Below are positions 35,777 through 44,016 of a stretch of 64,000 bases of DNA, in pieces. The DNA is from Epilithonimonas xixisoli. GTDB lineage: Bacteria; Bacteroidota; Bacteroidia; Flavobacteriales; Weeksellaceae. The notes beneath the pieces are model-generated. The model made no database searches, was not told the origin of the DNA, and saw only the letters and a program-made list of their open reading frames with translations. The DNA lies in contig NZ_SOEO01000002.1 in the NCBI RefSeq assembly GCF_004365655.1, positions 558,001 through 622,000 on the forward strand, in the 5' to 3' direction. Each line of letters starts with the position of its first letter. The stretch's first letter is position 1. The position numbers were made by a program, and so were the translations under genes.

Positions 35777-37105
35777 TTATTTGCTAAATTTTTCGTTGTT
35801 CATTATCTCCTGGATTTTTTTCTCTTCCCAGTTTTTACCGACTGCGAAAACCTGCATTGCGTGTGATATAACTCCAATTCCCCAACCCAACATTGGCCAA
35901 TAGAACCATAAATATTTGGGTGAAGTGATAAGATTGACGATGATCAAAAATGGAATCACGATGCAGTAAGAAATCAAGTTTCCGTAGAATCCTTTCAGTT
36001 CTTTTACTCTTTTTACCGCTTTTTCGTAAGCTAAATTTTCTGTGGATTGTGATGTGTAAGTTGTCATTTGATGTGTATTTTTTTCGATTAATATTGGTAC
36101 TTTAACTTTAAAATTTTGTTCTGATTTTTCGATAAAAACATTTTCTTTGGTAAGAAGTGCGTAACGCTGAACGATGTTTGCCAAACCAATTCCCGCGCTT
36201 TCCGTCAATTGTTCTCTCACTTGGAGATTATTTTCTATGCAGAGAAATTTTCCTTCTGTAAAGATTCTGATGTTCAACGGTTTGGATGACGTTGCGAAAT
36301 TATGTTTGATGCAATTCTCCAGTAATAATTGCAACGAAAGTGGAACTACCAATTTTTGCAAATCGTCATCATTAAGATCAAAAGTGAAATTCACGCTGTC
36401 TTCGAATCTGGTTTTCAGAAGGTTGCAATATATTTTTGCAAATTCAATTTCGTTTTCGATTTTTACCAATTCTTTGTCCTTTTGCTCCAAAACATATCGG
36501 TAAACTTTCGACATCGATGTGGTGAATTTCTGCGCCTGCTCCGGGTTTTCATCAATTAAAGCTGTTAAGACATTTAACGAATTAAAAAGAAAATGAGGGT
36601 CCAATTGATTCTTCAAAGATTCGAATTGGGCGTTGGCAGATTTTGCAATCAGTTTTTGTTCTACAACTTCTTTTTTGGTATTCTTCTTCAATTCTTCCAT
36701 AAAACCTTTGGCGTGAAGGAAAGCCGAAATCATCAAGGCAATATTAATGGTAAACCAATTGATAAAACTATACTTCGCAGAGAAAAAAGTTTCGAAAGTT
36801 GCTGTTTTTTGAATGACCACAAAATTGAGATAGCCACACAAATAACTCACCACAACATTCACGATGACCAATGCAACAATACCAATAATGGTTCGAGTTC
36901 TGGTCTGCTCTGCCCAAGGAAATTTTCTGTTCAGAAATTCATTAGTCAAACCATTACTAACACCGATGAAAACTGAGTACATCAAACAAACCAAAAGCCC
37001 GTAGAAGAAGTTCTCTACAGTTTTCTCATCCGTATCTATGATGAAGAAAAAGAGGTTAACTCCAAAACCTACCCAAAGCAGTGATATGATACTTTTTCTA
37101 TTCAT
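35777..37105 (-). CDS. LytS-type sensor histidine kinase with a C-terminal 2TM domain
   Basis: 443 residues from the ATG at 37105; a TTG start at 37126 would fall inside the -7 box and is rejected. Four or so membrane helices (1-135), then the His_kinase domain with phospho-acceptor H171 (LKNQLDPHFLFNSLNVLTAL) and an ATP-binding HATPase part (LLLENCIKHN, GIGLANIVQRY), and finally a 2TM domain (about 361-438) homologous to the three genes downstream. The kinase should phosphorylate the LytTR regulator at the end of the operon. The 2TM fusion on a kinase is unusual and links the small proteins to signalling. Confidence 0.9.
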   Translation of the reverse strand: MNRKSIISLLWVGFGVNLFFFIIDTDEKTVENFFYGLLVCLMYSVFIGVSNGLTNEFLNRKFPWAEQTRTRTIIGIVALVIVNVVVSYLCGYLNFVVIQKTATFETFFSAKYSFINWFTINIALMISAFLHAKGFMEELKKNTKKEVVEQKLIAKSANAQFESLKNQLDPHFLFNSLNVLTALIDENPEQAQKFTTSMSKVYRYVLEQKDKELVKIENEIEFAKIYCNLLKTRFEDSVNFTFDLNDDDLQKLVVPLSLQLLLENCIKHNFATSSKPLNIRIFTEGKFLCIENNLQVREQLTESAGIGLANIVQRYALLTKENVFIEKSEQNFKVKVPILIEKNTHQMTTYTSQSTENLAYEKAVKRVKELKGFYGNLISYCIVIPFLIIVNLITSPKYLWFYWPMLGWGIGVISHAMQVFAVGKNWEEKKIQEIMNNEKFSK

Positions 37106-37123
37106 TATTTTAATTTCTTGGTT

Positions 37124-37154
37124 CAAAATTAGGATAGAAAAGAAAGTTGAGCAA
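37124..37154 (-). promoter_or_regulatory. Promoter of the LytS-2TM-LytTR operon
   Basis: On the minus strand TTG (37152-37154), a 20-base spacer, and TAATTTTG (37124-37131) match the Bacteroidota consensus. Transcription would begin about 12-15 bases before the ATG at 37105, supporting that start. Confidence 0.6.
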
Positions 37155-37293
37155 TTATATATGACCGAATTGTTAAAAAAACCGGCTGAACTGTAAAAAT
37201 CACAGTTGAAATCTTAAATTATCTTAAAGATTTGAAACAAAAATTCAAAAAGGAACATCTTTTGCTTTTCAAAAAACCACAAATCAATATAGT

Positions 37294-37488
37294 ATGAACA
37301 GAAATGTAGAAATAGTTCTTGCCGGAATCTTTGGAACAGCGACTGTTCTTGGCATTTTGGTAGCAAGAAAATATTTAAAAAACAGAATTTACAACAGCGA
37401 CTATTCTGACCATCATTTGCTATTTGGAAATCAAAAGAAATCCTATGCAAATCCCAATGATGGTGTAGAATTGGACGCATTCTTATAG
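37294..37488 (+). CDS. Small single-pass membrane protein, unknown function
   Basis: 64 residues: one membrane helix (EIVLAGIFGTATVLGILVA) followed by a basic, then mixed tail ending PNDGVELDAFL. A hairpin terminator follows on the same strand, which supports it being a real gene rather than a chance frame. The opposite-strand frame of similar length has no such support. No family recognised. Confidence 0.6.
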   Translation: MNRNVEIVLAGIFGTATVLGILVARKYLKNRIYNSDYSDHHLLFGNQKKSYANPNDGVELDAFL

Positions 37489-37517
37489 AAACACACACTA
37501 TTTAAATTATACAGATT

Positions 37518-37545
37518 TCCGGTTCGCAAGAGCCGGATTTTTTTG
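37518..37545 (+). terminator. Intrinsic terminator with a GCAA tetraloop
   Basis: CCGGTTC, loop GCAA, GAGCCGG (one G-U pair), then seven T. A stable GNRA-type tetraloop hairpin ending the small membrane protein transcript. Confidence 0.8.
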
Positions 37546-37612
37546 TGGAAAACTTTCCGAAATTTTAAGAGAGATTTTATTTTTCTAATGATAATTTTAT
37601 AGTTCAAAATTT

Positions 37613-37653
37613 AAGGTTTCATGTTCAAAGTTTTTATGAAATAATGAAACCTT
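37613..37653. repeat. Hairpin upstream of the radical SAM gene
   Basis: AAGGTTTCAT (37613-37622) is the exact reverse complement of ATGAAACCTT (37644-37653), with a 21-base AT-rich loop. No T run follows, so it is not an obvious terminator. Confidence 0.45.
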
Positions 37654-37686
37654 GGTTAACAGATTCCAAACTTCAAACCCCAAACA

Positions 37687-38727
37687 TTGAACTCTCAAAT
37701 TCCAAAAGGGCAAGGCGCTCAACGAAATGTCATCAACAAATTTGACCGATTCACCCACGAACCGGAAGATTTTGAATTGGATTTAATCAAAACACAAGTT
37801 ACAGAAGTTTTCCCGAAAAGCATCATCAATATCATCAAAAGTCCAGACCTGATGATGGATTATTCGATGAATCCGTACCAAGGTTGCGAACACGGCTGTT
37901 CCTACTGTTTCGCCAGACCAACACACGAATTTTGGGGTTACAGCGCAGGCGTAGATTTCGAAAGAAAATTAATGGTTAAGAAAAATGCACCAGAACTTTT
38001 GGAGAAAACGTTTCAGAAGAAATCTTACGTTCCAAAAACGATTATGCTCTCTGGCAACACAGATTGTTATCAGCCGATTGAAAGACAATTCGAAATCACG
38101 AGAAATTTGCTTAAAGTTTGTTTGGATTACAGACATCCGGTTTCTATCATTACCAAAAACGCTTTGGTTCTGAGAGATATTGACATTCTCGAAAAAATGG
38201 CGGAGAAAAATCTGATTTCCGTTTCGCTCAGCATTCCAACTATCAATGAAGATTTGCGACGCGTGATGGAACCACGAACTTCAACCGCAAAAAATAAACT
38301 GAAAGCCATTGAGGTTTTATCATCGAAAAATATTCCCGTGAATGTGATGATTGCGCCAGTCATTCCAGGATTGACGAGCGACGAAAGTCTTGGCATAATG
38401 AAGGCTGTTTCCGAAGCCGGCGCGAGAAGTTGCGGTTACACTTTGGTCAGATTAAATGACACCGTGGAACCTGTTTTCATCCAATGGCTGGAAACGCATT
38501 TCCCTGATAGAAAAGACAAAGTCCTAAATTTAATCCGCTCAATGCGAGGTGGAAATCTTGGTGAAAAACGATTTTTCCAACGTTATCAAGGTGAAGGAAA
38601 TATTGCAGAGATGATTCATAAAACCTTTGAAATTGGGAAGAGGAAGTTTTTCGCAAATCAGGAAAGAGCAAGTCTCACAACTGAACATTTCACGGGAAGC
38701 AGAACGCAACAATTGCGATTGTTTTAA
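37687..38727 (+). CDS. PA0069-family radical SAM protein (SPL-like)
   Basis: 346 residues. Radical SAM core with the cluster Cys motif in NPYQGCEHGCSYCFARP (C-x3-C-x2-C), followed by TIMLSGNTDCYQPIE and a barrel pattern to NVMIAPVIPGLT. The early KGQGAQRNVINKFDRF and the distal GSRTQQLRLF are typical of the PA0069 group, related in fold to spore photoproduct lyase; the reaction is unknown. The only start codon between the upstream in-frame stop (37657) and the conserved KGQGAQ is TTG at 37687. Confidence 0.87.
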   Translation: MNSQIPKGQGAQRNVINKFDRFTHEPEDFELDLIKTQVTEVFPKSIINIIKSPDLMMDYSMNPYQGCEHGCSYCFARPTHEFWGYSAGVDFERKLMVKKNAPELLEKTFQKKSYVPKTIMLSGNTDCYQPIERQFEITRNLLKVCLDYRHPVSIITKNALVLRDIDILEKMAEKNLISVSLSIPTINEDLRRVMEPRTSTAKNKLKAIEVLSSKNIPVNVMIAPVIPGLTSDESLGIMKAVSEAGARSCGYTLVRLNDTVEPVFIQWLETHFPDRKDKVLNLIRSMRGGNLGEKRFFQRYQGEGNIAEMIHKTFEIGKRKFFANQERASLTTEHFTGSRTQQLRLF

Positions 38728-38788
38728 GGGAGTTTGAAAGCTTTTGATTAAATTTGCAATCAGAATTAATTTTCAGTAAATTTCACAA

Positions 38789-40453
38789 ATGAAGCAATAT
38801 TCCGCAAAACGAAGCATCCAAATTCTCGCACATATTCTTGAACAATACGGCATCGATAAAATCATCATTTCTCCAGGTTCCAGAAATGCGCCTTTGTCGA
38901 TTCATTTTTCTGAGATTGATGCGTTTCAATGTTACAGTATTGTGGACGAAAGGTCGGCTGGATTCGTTGGTTTGGGTATTGCGAAATCTATTAAAAAACC
39001 TGTTGCACTCACTTGTACGAGCGGTTCTGCGGTTGCAAATTATTATCCTGCAGTGGTGGAAGCTTTTTATCAGAACATTCCACTTTTGATTCTTAGCGCA
39101 GACAGACCTTCGGATTTTGTGGATTTATTTGACGGTCAAACAATTAGACAGAAAAATATTTTCCAGCAACATTCTTACGGCGATTTCGAATTGTTGGAAG
39201 ATGAGAAAGACGGCGCAGAAGATTACAACTTCGAAACCATCAAAAAAGCAGTGGAACTTTGCATCGAGAAAAGCGGTCCGGTTCACATCAACATTCCTTT
39301 GAATGAACCTCTTTACAATCTGGTAGATGAATTGCCAGTTTTGCCAATTGTAGAAAAAACGATACAGAAAAAGACTTATGAGATTCCGTCAAGTCTGATT
39401 GCGGATTGGCACACTTCAAAACGAATTTTGATTCTTGCCGGAACATTAGCACCAAATCCAGAATTGCAAGCGCAACTTTCACAATTGGTTAAAAATCACA
39501 CCGTTGTAGTTTTAACGGAAATGAATTCCAATCTTCAGCACGAGAAATTTTTTGCACATATCGACCGATATATCACAGATTTTACTGAAGAAGATTTCAG
39601 GACTTATGCGCCAGATTTGTTAATTACAATCGGGCAAAATGTAGTTTCAAAACGGGTAAAACAATTCCTTCGAAAAGCGAAACCACTTCAACATTGGCAC
39701 ATCGATGAATATTGGCAACCTGATACTTACTACGCATTAACTCAAAAAATTGAAACGAAAGCAGAGATTTTCTTTTCCAAATTGTTGAAATCGATTAATC
39801 TTGAGCCAAGACCTTTCTTCAATCTTTGGGACGTTTTGAAGGACAAAAAAGATGCAAAACACGAGGAGTTTTTGAACAAAGCACCTTTCTCGGATTTTTA
39901 TTTGTTTAAGCTTTTGGCTACTCAAATTCCTGAAAATTATAAAATTCATTTCTCCAATAGTTCAGCGATTCGATATGCACAATTGTTTGATTATCAGAAG
40001 CACGACGTGTATTGCAACCGAGGAACCAGCGGAATCGACGGTTGCACTTCTACCGCAATGGGATTTGCGATGATGGAAGATGCACCTACGATTTTGATTA
40101 CCGGAGATTTGTCATTTTTCTATGACATCAACGGACTTTGGAACCAATATATCCCGCCATACACGAGGATTGTAATTTTCAACAATGGTGAGGGAAACAT
40201 TTTCAAAATCATTCCTGGACCAAGCGGAACCAACGCTTTGGACGAATTTATTGCCACCAAACATAATAGAAACGCAGAATTATTAGCAAAAAATTTCGGT
40301 TTTGATTATACGAAAGTGGAAGACGAAATCACATTGGACAGAGTTTTACCAAACTTCTTCAAACCCAATCCGAAACCAAAGATTTTGGAAGTAATGACTT
40401 CTGAGTGTAATAATGCGGATATTTTGAAGCAGTATTTTGTGGAGTTGAAGTGA
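38789..40453 (+). CDS. menD: 2-succinyl-5-enolpyruvyl-6-hydroxy-3-cyclohexene-1-carboxylate synthase
   Basis: 554 residues of the thiamine-diphosphate enzyme family. N-terminal IISPGSRNAPLSIHF and the catalytic Glu region (VDERSAGFVGLGIAK), TCTSGSAVANYYPAV, and in the C-terminal ThDP domain GTSGIDGCTSTAMGFA and ITGDLSFFYDINGLWN with the metal ligands (GDL...NNGEG). It joins 2-oxoglutarate to isochorismate in menaquinone synthesis. The other men genes are not in the window. A -7-like TAAATTTG sits at 38749-38756. It is the last conserved gene before the toxin-antitoxin pair. Confidence 0.93.
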   Translation: MKQYSAKRSIQILAHILEQYGIDKIIISPGSRNAPLSIHFSEIDAFQCYSIVDERSAGFVGLGIAKSIKKPVALTCTSGSAVANYYPAVVEAFYQNIPLLILSADRPSDFVDLFDGQTIRQKNIFQQHSYGDFELLEDEKDGAEDYNFETIKKAVELCIEKSGPVHINIPLNEPLYNLVDELPVLPIVEKTIQKKTYEIPSSLIADWHTSKRILILAGTLAPNPELQAQLSQLVKNHTVVVLTEMNSNLQHEKFFAHIDRYITDFTEEDFRTYAPDLLITIGQNVVSKRVKQFLRKAKPLQHWHIDEYWQPDTYYALTQKIETKAEIFFSKLLKSINLEPRPFFNLWDVLKDKKDAKHEEFLNKAPFSDFYLFKLLATQIPENYKIHFSNSSAIRYAQLFDYQKHDVYCNRGTSGIDGCTSTAMGFAMMEDAPTILITGDLSFFYDINGLWNQYIPPYTRIVIFNNGEGNIFKIIPGPSGTNALDEFIATKHNRNAELLAKNFGFDYTKVEDEITLDRVLPNFFKPNPKPKILEVMTSECNNADILKQYFVELK

Positions 40454-40504
40454 AAACCAATTTTGTAAAATATTAAAATATAAGACTTTACATCAATTAC
40501 AATA

Positions 40505-40532
40505 TTTGATAAATAATAAATTTGTAACTTTG
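40505..40532 (+). promoter_or_regulatory. Promoter of the Panacea toxin-antitoxin pair
   Basis: TTTG (40505-40508), a 16-base spacer, and TAACTTTG (40525-40532). The ATG at 40537 is 4 bases after the -7 box, where transcription should start, so the mRNA is probably leaderless. Confidence 0.6.
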
Positions 40533-40536
40533 CAAA

Positions 40537-41115
40537 ATGATGAGTAATGTTCCTTACACAAAATATAACAAAACCCAATTAGAAAAAATCGGGAATACTG
40601 TTGTGTACCTAAGTGATAATATTCCTCAACTTTCAAAAACTAAACTCCTAAAACTTTTATATATTTTAGACGAGATTTCAATTAAAAAAACTGGGATTCC
40701 TTTTTTAAATCTGAAGTATAAAGTTTGGAAATTTGGTCCTGTTTCGGAAGAACTGTTCATCGATTTGTCTTCAGAACCAAAACTATTGGAAGGTTATATT
40801 GAGAAAAATAGTGAAGACGGCGTGAACTTCGTTGTGTCAAAATCTGTTTTCAATGACGATGAGTTTTCCGACAATGATATAGAATTAATGGATTACACCA
40901 TTGCTAATTTTGGAAATAAATCAGCGAAGGAATTAATTTCATACACACATAGAACCAACTCGCCTTGGCACAATACGGCTAAACAAAGCGAAGTGTTGGA
41001 ATTGTTGGAAAAGGAAATAATCAACAATACAGAATATGTAATCGATATGAGTCAACTGATTTCGCACGACGAAAGAAAAAAAAGTATCTATACCGAATTT
41101 CTTGAGTCACATTAA
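40537..41115 (+). CDS. Panacea-domain (DUF4065/SocA-like) antitoxin
   Basis: 192 residues. The Panacea domain is recognised from LSKTKLLKLLYILDEISIKKTGIPFLNLKYKVWKFGPVSEEL, the helix-and-loop pattern shared with SocA and prophage GepA proteins, and LISYTHRTNSPWH further on. Panacea proteins act as antitoxins to many unrelated toxins. The downstream gene overlaps by one base (TAATG), the usual antitoxin-first arrangement. Two ATGs in a row at 40537 and 40540; both fit. No DNA-binding domain is visible, so autoregulation is not obvious. Confidence 0.85.
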   Translation: MMSNVPYTKYNKTQLEKIGNTVVYLSDNIPQLSKTKLLKLLYILDEISIKKTGIPFLNLKYKVWKFGPVSEELFIDLSSEPKLLEGYIEKNSEDGVNFVVSKSVFNDDEFSDNDIELMDYTIANFGNKSAKELISYTHRTNSPWHNTAKQSEVLELLEKEIINNTEYVIDMSQLISHDERKKSIYTEFLESH

Positions 41116-41555
41116 TGTTTGAAGAAGGCAACATCATCTATTTTGACCCATTTTATTTCAAAAATGGAAATCCTGCGAAGCCTAAATATTTTGTTGTACT
41201 AAAAAATGATGGTTATCAAAACATTGTCGCATCATTGCCAACAAGAACAGATTCAATCCCACAAAAAGATACAATTGAAAGTGGATGTGTAGAAATCCCG
41301 TCTATCAATCTCAATTGCTTTGTTTTTGCTCCTTCGCAAATCATTACAAACTGCAATAAGTTTTTTGATTTTCCAACCCATTTGTATGGTCACCAGATAG
41401 ATGATTATACTATTGAGTCATTACAAGAATTATATCCAAACGAAGGAACAGATTATTCACTTTGGGGCAAAATGAAATCAAATTTATTTGAAGAATTAAT
41501 CAATTGTTTCAAAAATTCCAAATCGGTTAAAAGAAAGTATAAAAAACTTTTGTAA
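41115..41555 (+). CDS. Putative toxin partner of the Panacea antitoxin, MazF/PemK-like fold suspected
   Basis: 146 residues. The beginning (GNIIYFDPFYFKNGNPAKPKYFVVLKND, then IVASLPTRTDS) follows the MazF/PemK barrel pattern 'GDIhhhDF...KxRPhhVhs...hhhhhlTS', although the catalytic Arg position carries Lys. The C-terminal third (DYTIESLQELYPNEG to KRKYKKLL) is helical and basic. Its position, one-base overlap with the antitoxin gene, and size all suit a toxin. A ribonuclease activity is an inference; the fold call is by eye only. Confidence 0.6.
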   Translation: MFEEGNIIYFDPFYFKNGNPAKPKYFVVLKNDGYQNIVASLPTRTDSIPQKDTIESGCVEIPSINLNCFVFAPSQIITNCNKFFDFPTHLYGHQIDDYTIESLQELYPNEGTDYSLWGKMKSNLFEELINCFKNSKSVKRKYKKLL

Positions 41556-41560
41556 AGCCA

Positions 41561-42187
41561 TCAAAACTCCAAATCCGTTTCCTCTTTCGGCAAATTGATT
41601 ATTTTCTCAATCGGATAAATGAACATTTCATCAAAATCGTTCAAAGCATTAATCAATTGAAAATGAGAATATTCTTTGATATTATCAATTGTAATTTCGG
41701 TTTCTTTTATTTTTTTCGAGGCTAATAAACTTTGTCGCATTACGCCATTCAGAAGATAAGTTTTCGGCGTGAACCAAGTTTTATCTTTCAGGAAAAGAAG
41801 ATTGGAATAGGACGTGTCTGTGATTTGATTTTCTTTGATGATGATGATTTCTTCGGCGTCACTTTTTTCTTTTAATTTTTGAAATTGAGTTCTGTCCGCA
41901 AACTTAAAGTGATAATCAAGTTCATTATCAATAACCAATTCGAAATCATCGTGTTCCGAAATCGCGTGTGGTACAATTTGAGTTTTGAAATTGTTTTCCA
42001 AATCATATTCGATTCGGAATTTGTAAAGGCCGTCTTCATCGTGTTCGAGATTTAAGAATAAAGTTTTGATATCGATTTTACACTCTTTCCCGAAATTGGA
42101 AAATGTCTCATTCATTCTTTTTTGATGAAGATCTACCAAGAATATTTTCTGGTCTTCTACTTTGATGCTTTCAATAAATCGGGACAT
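41561..42187 (-). CDS. Aminotransferase class IV, aminodeoxychorismate lyase-like
   Basis: 208 residues, shorter than PabC (about 270). Landmarks: YKFRIEYD, and EIIIIKENQITDTSYSNLLFL, which matches the 'E..xVTExxxSNhF' PLP-phosphate segment, and LLNGVMRQSLL. The PLP Lys is probably in the ADRTQFQKLK region. It is paired with a pabB-like gene whose end it overlaps by 17 bases, so the two should make p-aminobenzoate from aminodeoxychorismate for folate. A D-amino-acid or branched-chain role is less likely given the partner. Confidence 0.78.
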   Translation of the reverse strand: MSRFIESIKVEDQKIFLVDLHQKRMNETFSNFGKECKIDIKTLFLNLEHDEDGLYKFRIEYDLENNFKTQIVPHAISEHDDFELVIDNELDYHFKFADRTQFQKLKEKSDAEEIIIIKENQITDTSYSNLLFLKDKTWFTPKTYLLNGVMRQSLLASKKIKETEITIDNIKEYSHFQLINALNDFDEMFIYPIEKIINLPKEETDLEF

Positions 42188-43142
42188 AGATTTTGTTTTT
42201 CATTTCTTCGTATTCGCTGGTCAAGTCGCTTTGGTGCGTGATTCCGCCACCGCTTTTGAAAAAGAGTTTTCCGTTTTCTTTTTCAATAAATCTAATCATC
42301 ACACAAGAATCGAGATTTTTTCCATCAAAATAACCTGCAATTCCTGTATAAAAACCGCGGTCATATTTTTCAGCTTCCAGGATGATTTCCAAAGTTTTTG
42401 GTTTTGGAGCGCCGAGAATAGAACCAGCTGGCAACAATTTTTGAAGAATCGAACCAATCTTGTTTTGAAATTCAGGTTTTATTTCGCCTTCGATTTCGGA
42501 ACTCATTGCGAGGAGATTTTTTTGTTTTGTCTTGATTAAATCTATTCTTTGAAAATCCTTAACACGAACATTATTGGCAACTATACTCAAATCATTTCTC
42601 AACAAATCGACAACGGTGTAATGTTCCGCTTTTTCTTTCGGGTCGTTTTTCAGAATATTTTTTGCATCTTCTATTTCCGCATCGATAGTTCCTTTCATTG
42701 GATGCGTAAAAATCTTGTTATCAACAATTTCGATGAAAGTTTCTGGGGAAAAACAGACAAATTCGTCAAGAACAAGGATTTTATATTTTGCTTTTGAGAA
42801 TGTGAAAATATCTTCTAACGTCAAGTTGGTTTCAATTTCGGTTTTTCTGGTGTAATTGGTGAGATAAGAATTTCCTTTCTTCAAATTTTCTTGGACAATT
42901 TCAAATCCTTTTTGATAATCTTCAAGAGTTTCGGGAAAAGATTTCCATTCGAAGTTTGGGATGGTCGCGTGTTCCTCATCTACGTTTGTAACATACGGAA
43001 AATCAATTAACAAACTGTTATTTTTAATTTCTTTTTGAGTGAAAATCTTGACATCATCCATCAAAAAATTAATCAAGAAAAAAAAAGGCTCTTTTCTTTC
43101 TGACAATTCGTCCATTCTTAGAAACTGAGGATTCTGAAACAT
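42171..43142 (-). CDS. pabB: Aminodeoxychorismate synthase component I-like protein
   Basis: 323 residues, the short single-domain form. Chorismate-binding landmarks: KGNSYLTNYTRKTEI, FSPETFIEIVDNKIFTHPMKGTIDA, EKAEHYTVVDLLRNDLSIVA, PAGSILGAPKPKTLEII, YTGIAGYFDG, and IRFIEKENGKLFFKSGGGIT. Converts chorismate to 4-amino-4-deoxychorismate with a glutaminase partner that is not in this window. MKGTIDA is the PabB-type motif. Co-transcribed with the PabC-like gene, which starts before its stop. Confidence 0.86.
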   Translation of the reverse strand: MFQNPQFLRMDELSERKEPFFFLINFLMDDVKIFTQKEIKNNSLLIDFPYVTNVDEEHATIPNFEWKSFPETLEDYQKGFEIVQENLKKGNSYLTNYTRKTEIETNLTLEDIFTFSKAKYKILVLDEFVCFSPETFIEIVDNKIFTHPMKGTIDAEIEDAKNILKNDPKEKAEHYTVVDLLRNDLSIVANNVRVKDFQRIDLIKTKQKNLLAMSSEIEGEIKPEFQNKIGSILQKLLPAGSILGAPKPKTLEIILEAEKYDRGFYTGIAGYFDGKNLDSCVMIRFIEKENGKLFFKSGGGITHQSDLTSEYEEMKNKIYVPIY

Positions 43143-43239
43143 AAAAACAAAAATAAGAGAAAAGATGATAGAGAAAAGATAAAAGACTTAAAATATGGTT
43201 TATCAATTCCTAACGAGTATTTTTGCAAAAATTTTGAGA

Positions 43240-43947
43240 ATGACGACGCAAAAACCGGAAATTGGAAAAGTGCTGACAGAGGCGTATCAATATTGGATGA
43301 AAACACTACCGATGCAGTTTATATTCTGTGTGATTTATTTCGCCATTTTTATGTTTGCAGCAATGTACGCTTACCGCTACTACGGACTTTTTGACGAAAT
43401 GCAGAAATTTCAAAATTTGCTCTACACTGACAGTGGCGCATTTCTGAAAAAATATGAGGTGCTGATGCAGACCGAAAATGCGATGTCTTTTACGATGGCT
43501 GTTTTGGTAATCAAAGCGATTGTTTTTCCTTTGAATCTGGGTTTTTTGAAAGTTTACAGAAAATTGGATTTAGGCGAAGTTCCAGAAACAAGTGATCTTT
43601 TCACAGGTTTTCGAGGACATTACTTTTTCATTTTTGCGATTTACTCTTTGTTTTGGAGTGTTGTCAACAGCTATTTGTCGTTTTTCACTCTGTTGTGGAT
43701 TCCGATGATGTTGCTGGTTCCTTCCTTGATTTTCTTTAAGAATTACAATTTTTTTGAGGCTTTTAAAATCAGTATTTTGACATTTCAGAAAAATCCGATT
43801 TTGATTTTGGTCGCAAGTTTGGTTGCGATTGTATTTTCGTACAGCGGAATTATAGCTTTCTTTTTTGGACTTTTTCTGACTTTTCCGTTTTGGAATGCGA
43901 TGATTTATGTCCTTTACAAAAATCTGATTGGTGAATTTGAGGAATAA
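43240..43947 (+). CDS. Multi-pass membrane protein, unknown function (first of a tandem pair)
   Basis: 235 residues from the ATG at 43240. A longer reading begins at 43195, but a TATTTTTG -7-like box at 43218-43225 falls inside it, so the shorter start is preferred. About six membrane segments. It shares its plan (DLFTGFRGHYFFIFAIYSLFWS, then FFEAFKISILTFQKNP, then a hydrophobic hairpin) with the next gene. Similar flavobacterial proteins carry the unsupported name 'beta-carotene monooxygenase'. Function unknown. Confidence 0.68.
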   Translation: MTTQKPEIGKVLTEAYQYWMKTLPMQFIFCVIYFAIFMFAAMYAYRYYGLFDEMQKFQNLLYTDSGAFLKKYEVLMQTENAMSFTMAVLVIKAIVFPLNLGFLKVYRKLDLGEVPETSDLFTGFRGHYFFIFAIYSLFWSVVNSYLSFFTLLWIPMMLLVPSLIFFKNYNFFEAFKISILTFQKNPILILVASLVAIVFSYSGIIAFFFGLFLTFPFWNAMIYVLYKNLIGEFEE

Positions 43948-44016
43948 TTGTTTCTGAGTTCATTCTTTTCAGGAAATTTTTATGTAGATTTGATAATAAA
44001 CTTCAAACTTAACTAC

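Noticed and set aside
37214-37498. Minus-strand frame opposite the small membrane protein gene
   Set aside because: The plus-strand frame has a membrane helix and is followed by a terminator on its own strand; the minus frame has neither.
40454-41560. Phage or transposon remnant around the toxin-antitoxin pair
   Set aside because: No integrase, transposase, attachment repeats or target duplication were seen; the pair alone is not evidence of a phage.
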